Assembly (NCBI GenBank): GCA_945982465.1
Contig: CAMFSB010000083.1
Span: 1 to 7,099, forward strand
DNA length: 7,099 bases
Source: an uncultured Faecalibacterium sp.
GTDB lineage: Bacteria; Bacillota; Clostridia; Oscillospirales; Ruminococcaceae
Direction of reading: 5' to 3'
The notes beneath the pieces are model-generated. The model was not told where the DNA came from. It saw only the letters and a list, made by a program, of their open reading frames with translations, and did no database searches. Shown here in pieces: positions 1-5,092 of this stretch (the stretch's first letter is position 1; each line of letters opens with the position of its first letter). A program made the translations under genes and the position numbers.

Positions 1-212
1 GCGGCAAAGAAGGTATACTTGTTGCGCGCGCCGGATTCGCCGTCAAAGGCGGTGGGCAGGTTCTTTTCGGTCTGGGTGCCGGCATATTTGTTCCGACTTT
101 CCGGCTCGATCGGCTCCAGCCGGTCGCCGCTGACGCCGCACCGCGGGCAGACCGGCTCCGTGCCGGGCTGCACTTCAAAAATTTCTCCGCATACTTTGCA
201 CTTGTACTTCAT
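1..212 (-). CDS. Rubrerythrin with N-terminal rubredoxin-like domain, partial; possible separate start inside the fused frame
   Basis: ATG 212 has its own well-spaced ribosome binding site (GGAGGG at 225-220, 7 bases away) and opens a recognisable rubrerythrin, so it may be translated separately although it lies in the same frame as the upstream glutamate synthase. Residues 1-25 are a rubredoxin-like metal knuckle (C5-x2-C8, C22-x2-C25). From about residue 40 the ferritin-like diiron domain begins (NKYAGTQTEKNL, then FDGESGARNKYTFF). About 70 residues are visible; the remaining diiron ligands and any C-terminal rubredoxin lie beyond the window. Rubrerythrins reduce hydrogen peroxide to water in the cytoplasm of anaerobes, with electrons entering through rubredoxin. 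Having the rubredoxin-like module first resembles reverse rubrerythrins of clostridia. Family assignment is confident; independent expression is inference. Confidence 0.75.
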   Translation of the reverse strand, partial: MKYKCKVCGEIFEVQPGTEPVCPRCGVSGDRLEPIEPESRNKYAGTQTEKNLPTAFDGESGARNKYTFFA

Positions 213-1655
213 GGTTTTTCCCTCCGTAGGATGTGTATTTGCAGGGGCAGGGCCGCCCACATTTGGCTGGCCAGCGTGCCGGATGCCGGTGTATTCGGCG
301 ATGTCCCGGTCGGTGGTGATCAGCTGTTCCATCGACAGGTCATGGACCGAGTGTTTGCCCGTGACCCGGGCAAAGGTTTTCAGCTCCTCCAGCGAAACGT
401 TCAAAAAGTTTGCCACGCGCTGGGCGGCGGCGTCCACCTGCAGCCGCTTGCGCAGCTCCGGGTCCTGGGTAGCCACGCCCACCGGGCAGCGGCCGCTGCC
501 GCAGATGCGGTATTGCTGGCAGGCGGCGGCGATCAGCCCCGCGCTGGCAATGGCGACCGCGTCCGCGCCCATGGCCAGCGCCTTGGCAAAGTCGGCCGAT
601 ACGCGCAGCCCGCCGGTGATCACCAGCGCAATGTCGGAATGTACCGAATCCAGATATTTGCGCGCCCGCGCCAGCGCGTAAACCGTCGGCACGCTGGTGG
701 CCTCGCGCAGCATCAGCGGGCTGGAACCGGTGGCGCCGCCGCGGCCGTCGATGGTGATAAAGTCCGGCTGGGCATACACGCAGTATTCCAGGTCGCGCTC
801 GATGTTGCCGGCGGCGATCTTGATGCCGATGGGGCGGCCGTCCGAACGGCGGCGCAGCTGCTCTACCATGGCGCGCAGGTCCTCTTTGCTGTTCAGCTCG
901 GGGAATTTACTCGGGCTCTGGATGTCCTCGCCCGGCTTTTTGCCGCGGATGGCGGCGATCTCTTCGGTCACCTTTTCGCCCGGCAGGTGGCCGCCCATGC
1001 CGGGCTTGGTGCCCTGGCCGATCTTGATCTCGATGGCATCGGAGCTGCGCAGGTTTTCGTCGGTCACGCTGTAGCGGTTGGGGATGTACTCAAAAATGTA
1101 TTTGTACGACGCCTGCTTTTCCTCCGGCAAAATGCCGCCCTCGCCGCTGCACATGGCGGTTTTGGCCATGGCCGAGCCTTTGGCCAGCGCCAGCTTTACT
1201 TCCTTGGACAGCGCGCCGAACGACATGTGCGAAATGTACACGGGGCTGTTCAGCACCATCGGCTTTTTGGCGTGCCGGCCAATGACGGTCACGGTATCCA
1301 CCGGTTCGCCGTCATCCAGCGGGGGCGGGTTGAGCTGCGAGCCCAGCAGCAGGATGTCGTCCCAACTGGCCATGGGCATCCGGGTACTCATGGAGCCGAT
1401 GGATCTGCCCGTCACCGCCATTTCGTGGATCTGCTCCATATAGCGGGCCGACGGGTCCTGCCGCGCGGTGGCGCGGTCGTATTCCAACCCGGCGGCGGGG
1501 GGCAGGGGCGGCGCCGGCCGGGTTTGCTCCGCGACCGGCACCAGCTTGGACACAGGCTGGCGGCACACCGGGCAGCAGGCCAGCTCGGAGACCGGCTTGC
1601 CCTCCTTTTCCTCATCGTAGAGCATGCCGCAGACCATACATTGATAAACTGCCAT
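1..1655 (-). CDS. Rubredoxin-like / FMN glutamate synthase domain / rubredoxin-rubrerythrin fusion, C-terminus cut by window edge
   Basis: Starts at ATG 1655 behind a strong AGGAGG site and runs 551 codons without a stop to the window edge. Residues 1-40 form a rubredoxin-like knuckle (C6-x2-C9, C28-P-V-C31). Residues about 60-461 are the FMN-binding glutamate synthase core: SPVYISHMSFGALS (137-150), SGEGG (170-174), GQGTKPGMGGHLPG (213-226), IDGRGGATGSS (302-312), ITGGLRVS (346-353), and C379-x5-C385-x4-C390, the spacing of the 3Fe-4S ligands of GltB. No glutaminase domain is present, so glutamine hydrolysis would need a partner. The family usually ends near H460-A461. Here a Gly/Pro/Ala-rich linker (462-481) leads to a second rubredoxin-like module (C486, C489, C503, C506) and a rubrerythrin start (NKYAGTQTEKNL, then FDGES with E540 matching the first diiron ligand). 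The core call is firm. Whether the fusion is real or a lost stop codon is open. Confidence 0.88.
   Translation of the reverse strand, partial: MAVYQCMVCGMLYDEEKEGKPVSELACCPVCRQPVSKLVPVAEQTRPAPPLPPAAGLEYDRATARQDPSARYMEQIHEMAVTGRSIGSMSTRMPMASWDDILLLGSQLNPPPLDDGEPVDTVTVIGRHAKKPMVLNSPVYISHMSFGALSKEVKLALAKGSAMAKTAMCSGEGGILPEEKQASYKYIFEYIPNRYSVTDENLRSSDAIEIKIGQGTKPGMGGHLPGEKVTEEIAAIRGKKPGEDIQSPSKFPELNSKEDLRAMVEQLRRRSDGRPIGIKIAAGNIERDLEYCVYAQPDFITIDGRGGATGSSPLMLREATSVPTVYALARARKYLDSVHSDIALVITGGLRVSADFAKALAMGADAVAIASAGLIAAACQQYRICGSGRCPVGVATQDPELRKRLQVDAAAQRVANFLNVSLEELKTFARVTGKHSVHDLSMEQLITTDRDIAEYTGIRHAGQPNVGGPAPANTHPTEGKTMKYKCKVCGEIFEVQPGTEPVCPRCGVSGDRLEPIEPESRNKYAGTQTEKNLPTAFDGESGARNKYTFFA
220..225 (-). 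promoter_or_regulatory. Internal ribosome binding site at the glutamate synthase / rubrerythrin junction
   Basis: GGAGGG on the minus strand, 7 bases before ATG 212, close to an ideal Shine-Dalgarno. It lies inside the open reading frame, where the same bases encode Thr-Glu-Gly of the linker. It argues that the rubrerythrin part was, or still is, translated from its own start. Confidence 0.7.
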
Positions 1656-1790
1656 AGAACCTCCTTTTTGCAATGCGCCCGGCCGGGCCGCAGGTGCGGG
1701 GCAAAGCCCGACCGATTTTACATAATAATAAGAACTATTATTAGTAGTATCACAAATCTCTGCCCGCGTCAAAGCGGAAAGTGACGAACT
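1656..1790 (-). promoter_or_regulatory. Leader and probable promoter region of the glutamate synthase-rubrerythrin gene
   Basis: The non-coding stretch upstream of ATG 1655 changes from very GC-rich (1676-1712, including the palindrome GCCCGGCCGGGC at 1677-1688) to AT-rich (1715-1757). Minus-strand promoter candidates are TAAAAT at 1720-1715, or TTGTGA at 1755-1750 with TTATTA at 1731-1726 (18-base spacer). Neither is a clean consensus pair, so the exact start is uncertain. The AT-rich inverted repeat at 1723-1743 overlaps both. The ribosome binding site AAGGAGG lies just before the ATG. Confidence 0.4.
1723..1743. repeat. AT-rich inverted repeat, candidate operator
   Basis: TAATAATA and TATTATTA are perfect 8-bp inverted arms around a 5-base centre (AGAAC). 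It is too AT-rich to be a good terminator and sits in the promoter region of the minus-strand gene, as expected for a repressor site. The half-sites recall Fur/PerR-type AT-rich boxes, but the 5-base centre does not match the 1-base centre of the PerR 7-1-7 box, so no regulator is named. Confidence 0.45.
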
Positions 1791-1797
1791 TTCTGTG

Positions 1798-1864
1798 AAA
1801 AAGCCGTTGAACCTGCCCACAGCCGCGCCGTTTTGCCCCGCGCTCAGCGGCTGCGCACGGCTGT
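1798..1864 (-). terminator. Possible terminator of the Crp/Fnr-type regulator gene
   Basis: Just after the regulator's stop codon, 1855-1864 can pair with 1819-1828 (10 bp, one G-U). The run of five T in the minus-strand transcript (1802-1798) lies 16 bases further on. An alternative outer pairing (1857-1862 with 1802-1807) places the T run directly after the stem but has a very large loop. The structure is plausible but not canonical. Confidence 0.3.
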
Positions 1865-1869
1865 ACGCT

Positions 1870-2502
1870 TCAGCGTTTGCACGCAATGAGCCGGTAGCAG
1901 CCTTTTCCGACCCTTTCGATCTGCCCTGTGCTGCAAAGCCTGCTGAGCGCACGCTGCAGCTGGCGGCGGCTGCAGTGCAGCCGCATAAACGTTTCGTTGA
2001 CGCTGTGAATGCAGCCGTCTGCGCAAAAATTTTCCAGATAAAACAGGACCTGTTCCTCAACGCTGGCGCCGGAAGTCTCGATGCTGGAGGCAAAAGCCAG
2101 CTTTTCGCCCAAAAAGCGGAGCAGGGTATTCAAAAACCGAACATCTGCCCGGAGCATTTCCTCGTATTGACGGAAGGGCAGCGCCACACAGCGCACACTG
2201 CTTTGAGCTTCCACAAAAAAGCCGCCGGGCTGCCGGGTGGCAAATTCGACATCCCCATAAACGGTCAGCGGGGTATGCACCACCAGGGGGGAATATCCGG
2301 CATCCTGCCGCAGGCCGTAAATGTAAACCGTACCCTCCACCAAAAACAGCAGATGCTCCATTTTGCGGACCGGCGACAGCAGCCGTTCGCCTTTGCTGTA
2401 TTGAAACAGGCGAAAATGGAGGTCCTGCGTATCAAACATTTCACGGATCTGAAATCGATCCAGATAATCCCGGAGCAGTTCCGGCTGCCGAAGCACTTCC
2501 AT
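1870..2502 (-). CDS. Crp/Fnr-family transcriptional regulator
   Basis: A 210-residue protein, the usual size for the family. Start ATG 2502 follows a GAGGTG ribosome binding site. Residues about 25-125 fit the cyclic-nucleotide-type beta-barrel (SKGERLL 36-42, LLFLVEGTVYIYG 51-63, TVYGDVEFA 80-88). A dimerisation helix follows (about 120-142), then the winged helix-turn-helix at the C-terminus (about 150-208), with SRRQLQRALSRL (178-189) as the probable recognition helix. The barrel lacks an obvious cAMP phosphate-binding signature. Cysteines are scattered (105, 160, 164, 177, 190, 202, 208) without the N-terminal cluster of FNR, so the signal is unknown. The low-level resemblance is to YeiL-like members. 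It is divergent from a MATE pump, with a perfect CRP-like palindrome between them; control of the pump and of itself is inferred. Confidence 0.88.
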   Translation of the reverse strand: MEVLRQPELLRDYLDRFQIREMFDTQDLHFRLFQYSKGERLLSPVRKMEHLLFLVEGTVYIYGLRQDAGYSPLVVHTPLTVYGDVEFATRQPGGFFVEAQSSVRCVALPFRQYEEMLRADVRFLNTLLRFLGEKLAFASSIETSGASVEEQVLFYLENFCADGCIHSVNETFMRLHCSRRQLQRALSRLCSTGQIERVGKGCYRLIACKR

Positions 2503-2529
2503 TTTTTCACCTCGAAAATCTTTTTTCTC

Positions 2530-2558
2530 ATTGTGCCATATGGCACAACATCTGTCAA
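2530..2558 (-). promoter_or_regulatory. Predicted promoter of the Crp/Fnr-type regulator gene
   Basis: On the minus strand, a perfect -35 TTGACA (2558-2553) is followed by a 17-base spacer and CACAAT (2535-2530, 4 of 6 to the -10 consensus). The 18-bp palindrome at 2531-2548 covers the spacer and most of the -10, so a protein bound there should block this promoter. Confidence 0.55.
2531..2548. promoter_or_regulatory. Perfect 18-bp palindrome, predicted Crp/Fnr-type operator
   Basis: TTGTGCCATATGGCACAA is an exact 9+9 palindrome. Its layout TGTGC-N6-GCACA matches the TGTGA-N6-TCACA geometry of CRP sites. It lies between the regulator and transporter genes, centred between bases 2539 and 2540. 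That is -41.5 from the predicted transporter start, the classical class II activator position, and within the regulator's own promoter. Confidence 0.75.
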
Positions 2559-2584
2559 CGGAATGAATTATACTAGCGTTGACA
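2553..2584. repeat. Inverted repeat flanking the transporter -10 box
   Basis: TGTCAACG (2553-2560) and CGTTGACA (2577-2584) are perfect 8-bp inverted arms separated by 16 bases that contain the TATACT -10. The left arm is also the regulator's -35 on the other strand; the right arm covers the predicted transporter start point. It may be a second operator or coincidental reuse of the TTGACA word. Confidence 0.45.
2569..2581 (+). promoter_or_regulatory. Predicted -10 and start point of the MATE transporter gene
   Basis: TATACT at 2569-2574 is a good -10 and predicts a start at about 2581, 30 bases before the ATG. The -35 position (about 2546-2551, CAACAT) has essentially no consensus match, which fits a promoter that depends on an activator bound to the adjoining palindrome. 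Confidence 0.55.
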
Positions 2585-2610
2585 AACTGAGCAAGTAAGG
2601 AGGATCACAC

Positions 2611-3942
2611 ATGGGACAATCTGTTTTTGAATCAAAATCCATTCCCAGGGCTTATTTTTCGCTGGCTGTTCCGGTGGTGTGCAGCCTGGTCATTTCCATC
2701 GTTTACAACATCACCGACACCTATTTTATTGCGCTGACAAAGGATCTGGACCTGGTGGCGGGGGTTTCCCTGTGTGCGCCTGTCTTTACGCTGCTGATGG
2801 GCTTTGGCAACATTTTCGGTCAGGGGGGCAGCTCCTTGCTCAGCCGTCTGCTTGGGCAGAACGATCCGGAAAACCTGCGCCGGGTCAGTTCGTTCTGCTT
2901 TTATGCGGCGATCCTGTTCGGCCTTGCTGCGGGCGTGCTGATGGCGCTGTTCCGTGTGCCTATTCTGTGGCTTTTGGGAGCCGACGATGCCACCATACGA
3001 TACGCTATGCCGTACTTTACCTGGCTCGCGGCCGGCGCACCGGTGATCACGCTTTCCTTCATCCACACCAATCTGCTGCGCGCGGAGGGCATGTCGAAGG
3101 AATCCATGATCGGTACTGTAGGCGGGTCTGTCGTTAACATGGTTCTGGACCCGGTGCTGATCTTTGGGCTGCATATGGGTGCTGCAGGCGCTGCCGCCGC
3201 AACGGTCCTTGGGTATCTGTTCACCGATCTCTATTGCCTGTTTGTGGTCCGGCAAAAGAGTCGCGTGCTCTCGCTGGAGCTGCGGAGTGCTAAAATACCG
3301 GGCCAATTTGCGGCGCAGATCTTTGCGGTCGGCATCTCCGCCGCCCTTTCCAACATCACGCAGAGTTTTTGCATGATCCTGACCAATCAATGCCTTCTGG
3401 CATACGGCAACGACAAGATCGCGGCGATGGGCATTGTGCAAAAGGTCAGCATGATCATCATGCTGGTGATCGTAGGCTTTTCCTTTGGCGGCGCCCCGCT
3501 GATCGGCTACATCTACGGCTCCGGCGATCAGGCACGGCTCAAAAAGCTGATGCGGTTTGTCTTGCGGTTTCTCTGCACGACCGCGCTGGCGCTCAGCGCC
3601 GTTATGATCGCAGCCGCGCCTGCGGCGATCGGGATCTTTTTGGATGACAAAACGCTGATCCAGACCGGCGTGCTGATGCTCCGCACGCAGATGATGGGCA
3701 TGGTTTTTGCAGCTGTGGTGCTGTTTATCACCATCTATTTTCAGGCCACCGGCAGGGCGATGCCTGCGCTGGCTCTGGCCTTATCCCGGCAGGGCGTGGT
3801 GTTTGCCGCAGTGCTGTTTGTGGCTGTATGGGCGGCCGGTTACTACGGTGTTTTGCTGGCGCAGTTTGTTTCCGATGCACTTTCCGCCGCGCTGGCACTG
3901 GCACTGTATGCAAAATGTGCGGGCAAACGCCCTGCCGCCTGA
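2611..3942 (+). CDS. MATE-family multidrug efflux transporter
   Basis: A 443-residue, strongly hydrophobic inner-membrane protein, normal length for the family, with an AAGGAGG site 7 bases before ATG 2611. It has the two-fold MatE layout: first repeat about residues 13-215, second about 233-435, with around 12 membrane segments. Family features are YNITDTYFI in segment 1 (32-40, with Asp36), GQGGSSLLSRLLG (70-82), LLRAEGMSK (155-163) and VVNMVLDPVLIFG (174-186, the Asp-Pro after repeat helix 5). The second repeat has the matching IYFQATGRAMPALALALSR (375-393). MATE proteins export cationic or amphipathic compounds in exchange for Na+ or H+. The type resembles MepA/DinF-like clostridial members; the substrate cannot be told. 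Expression probably depends on the divergent Crp/Fnr-type regulator. It ends at a hairpin terminator 30 bases downstream. Confidence 0.93.
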   Translation: MGQSVFESKSIPRAYFSLAVPVVCSLVISIVYNITDTYFIALTKDLDLVAGVSLCAPVFTLLMGFGNIFGQGGSSLLSRLLGQNDPENLRRVSSFCFYAAILFGLAAGVLMALFRVPILWLLGADDATIRYAMPYFTWLAAGAPVITLSFIHTNLLRAEGMSKESMIGTVGGSVVNMVLDPVLIFGLHMGAAGAAAATVLGYLFTDLYCLFVVRQKSRVLSLELRSAKIPGQFAAQIFAVGISAALSNITQSFCMILTNQCLLAYGNDKIAAMGIVQKVSMIIMLVIVGFSFGGAPLIGYIYGSGDQARLKKLMRFVLRFLCTTALALSAVMIAAAPAAIGIFLDDKTLIQTGVLMLRTQMMGMVFAAVVLFITIYFQATGRAMPALALALSRQGVVFAAVLFVAVWAAGYYGVLLAQFVSDALSAALALALYAKCAGKRPAA

Positions 3943-3971
3943 CCCCGGCGGGCCGAGCAAATATCCGCATA

Positions 3972-4019
3972 CAAAAAAAGCCGCCATGGGCAGGCACAAG
4001 CCGGCACATGGCGGTTTTT
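3972..4019. terminator. Bidirectional intrinsic terminator after the MATE gene
   Basis: CCGCCATG (3981-3988) pairs with CATGGCGG (4007-4014), with an inner GGC/GCC stem (3993-3995 with 4000-4002). It is followed by TTTTT on the plus strand and preceded by AAAAAAA, so it can end transcription in both directions. Confidence 0.88.
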
Positions 4020-4024
4020 CGCGC

Positions 4025-4062
4025 AAAAAACGCCCCGCGCGCCGCTAAGGCGCACGGGGCGT
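4025..4062 (-). terminator. Intrinsic terminator of the tRNA-Thr / rsmA unit
   Basis: On the minus strand ACGCCCCG (4062-4055) pairs with CGGGGCGT (4037-4030), with an inner GCGCC/GGCGC stem (4053-4049 with 4043-4039) and loop TTAGC. A run of six T (4030-4025) follows. The stem begins on the base after the tRNA's CCA. Confidence 0.88.
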
Positions 4063-4137
4063 TGGAGCTAATGACAGGATTCGAACCTGCAACCGGCTGA
4101 TTACAAATCAGCTGCGCTACCGTTGCGCCACATTAGC
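4063..4137 (-). tRNA. tRNA-Thr (anticodon UGU), CCA encoded
   Basis: The full cloverleaf can be drawn on the minus strand: acceptor GCTAATG/CATTAGC, D stem GCGC/GCGC, anticodon stem GCTGA/TCAGC with loop TTTGTAA, variable CGGTT, T stem GCAGG/CCTGT with loop TTCGAAT. The anticodon TGT reads the threonine codon ACA (and related ACN by wobble). The discriminator base is T, and CCA (4065-4063) is encoded, giving 75 bases. It lies 57 bases after rsmA but has its own promoter. Confidence 0.96.
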
Positions 4138-4149
4138 ATCGTGGGATAC

Positions 4150-4179
4150 AGTATACCACAAACGCCGTTTGCTTTGCAA
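4150..4179 (-). promoter_or_regulatory. Promoter of tRNA-Thr
   Basis: On the minus strand TTGCAA (4179-4174), an 18-base spacer, and TATACT (4155-4150) preceded by TGG, an extended -10. The predicted start is about 6 bases before the tRNA 5' end. It sits in the short gap between rsmA and the tRNA. Confidence 0.75.
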
Positions 4180-4194
4180 GCCCCGAGCGCGGCG

Positions 4195-5061
4195 TCAGCC
4201 GGCGGCCAGCGCGTCCAGCGCGGCGCGGATGGCGGCAAAATCCTGCAAAGTCAGTGCTTCGGGGCGCACGCGGGCATCCAGGCCGGCGGCTTGCAGCGCG
4301 GCGGCCACCTGCTCTTTGGGCAGGCGCAGGCCGTTGGCGATGGCGTTGGCCGCGGTTTTGCGGCGCTGGCCAAAGGCGGCGCGCACCAGCGCAAAGTAAG
4401 CGGCCTCGTCCGGCACTGCCACCGCGGGCGTGGGACGCACATCCAGCCGGATGACCGAACTGACCACCTTGGGCGCGGGGTAAAAGCTGCCCGGCTGCAC
4501 GTTGCACAGCACCCTGGGCCGGGCGTAATAGGCCACCGCACAGCTGATGGCGCCGGCCTCGCGGGTACCGGGCTGGGCGGTGATGCGCTCGGCGGCTTCC
4601 TTTTGCACCAGAACGGTGATGTTTTCCACTGGGAGGTGCTGTTCCAGCAGGGCCATGACGATGGGGCTGGTGATATAGTAGGGCAGGTTGGCGCACACCA
4701 CCACCCGCATGCCGGCAAATTCCTCGGCCAGCAGCCGGGACAGATCGGTTTTGAGCACGTCGGCCAGCACGATCTTCACGTTGGAACATTCGGCCAGCGT
4801 TTCGGCCAGGATGGGCGGCAGGCGCTGGTCCACCTCGATGGCCACCACCTTTTGGGCCCGCCGGGCCAGCTCCTGCGTCAGCACGCCGATGCCGGGGCCG
4901 ATCTCCAGCACGCCGCACGCTCCGTCCACGCCGGCAGCTTCGGCCAGCTTGGGGCACACGCCCGGGTTGACGATAAAGTTCTGCCCAAACCCCTTGGAAA
5001 GCGCAAAATCATGCTTTTCGCACAAGGCCTGAATGGTAGAAAGATCGGTCAGACAGGGCAT
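4195..5061 (-). CDS. rsmA: 16S rRNA dimethyladenosine transferase KsgA/RsmA
   Basis: A 288-residue SAM-dependent methyltransferase that dimethylates the two adjacent adenines near the 3' end of 16S rRNA (1518/1519 in E. coli) during small-subunit assembly. Motifs in order: KGFGQNFIVNP (23-33), LEIGPGIGVLT (52-62, SAM-binding glycine loop), IEVD (75-78), ADVL (100-103), the catalytic NLPYYITSP (125-133), QKEAAERI (153-160), and SFYPAPKVVSSVIRL (192-206). The C-terminal helical domain is complete. The chosen start, ATG 5061, has an AAGGA site 8 bases upstream and gives the normal family length. An in-frame upstream start at 5154 would add 31 Arg/Pro-rich residues overlapping the S41 peptidase gene and is unlikely. 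It begins 31 bases after that gene's stop, so co-transcription is likely. Loss of KsgA activity gives kasugamycin resistance in bacteria. Confidence 0.96.
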   Translation of the reverse strand: MPCLTDLSTIQALCEKHDFALSKGFGQNFIVNPGVCPKLAEAAGVDGACGVLEIGPGIGVLTQELARRAQKVVAIEVDQRLPPILAETLAECSNVKIVLADVLKTDLSRLLAEEFAGMRVVVCANLPYYITSPIVMALLEQHLPVENITVLVQKEAAERITAQPGTREAGAISCAVAYYARPRVLCNVQPGSFYPAPKVVSSVIRLDVRPTPAVAVPDEAAYFALVRAAFGQRRKTAANAIANGLRLPKEQVAAALQAAGLDARVRPEALTLQDFAAIRAALDALAAG

Positions 5062-5092
5062 AAAACAGTTCCTTTCCCGCCCGGGAGGGGCG

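Noticed and set aside
1723..1743. Inverted repeat as a PerR or Fur box
   Set aside because: The arms are AT-rich like those boxes, but the 5-base centre does not fit either consensus, so naming the regulator is not justified.
231..1784. Long plus-strand open frame of 517 codons opposite the glutamate synthase
   Set aside because: It is antisense to clear family motifs, composed of Ala/Gly/His/Arg-rich sequence with no recognisable domain and no good ribosome binding site; a typical shadow of a GC-rich gene.
2579..2584. Plus-strand TTGACA as a -35 box for the MATE gene
   Set aside because: The matching -10 position (about 2602-2607) falls on the ribosome binding site and start region and has no -10 likeness.
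1795..2598. Plus-strand frame of 267 codons opposite the Crp/Fnr-type gene
   Set aside because: Uses a GTG start without a ribosome binding site and runs through the palindrome and promoter region; the minus-strand frame has clear family features.
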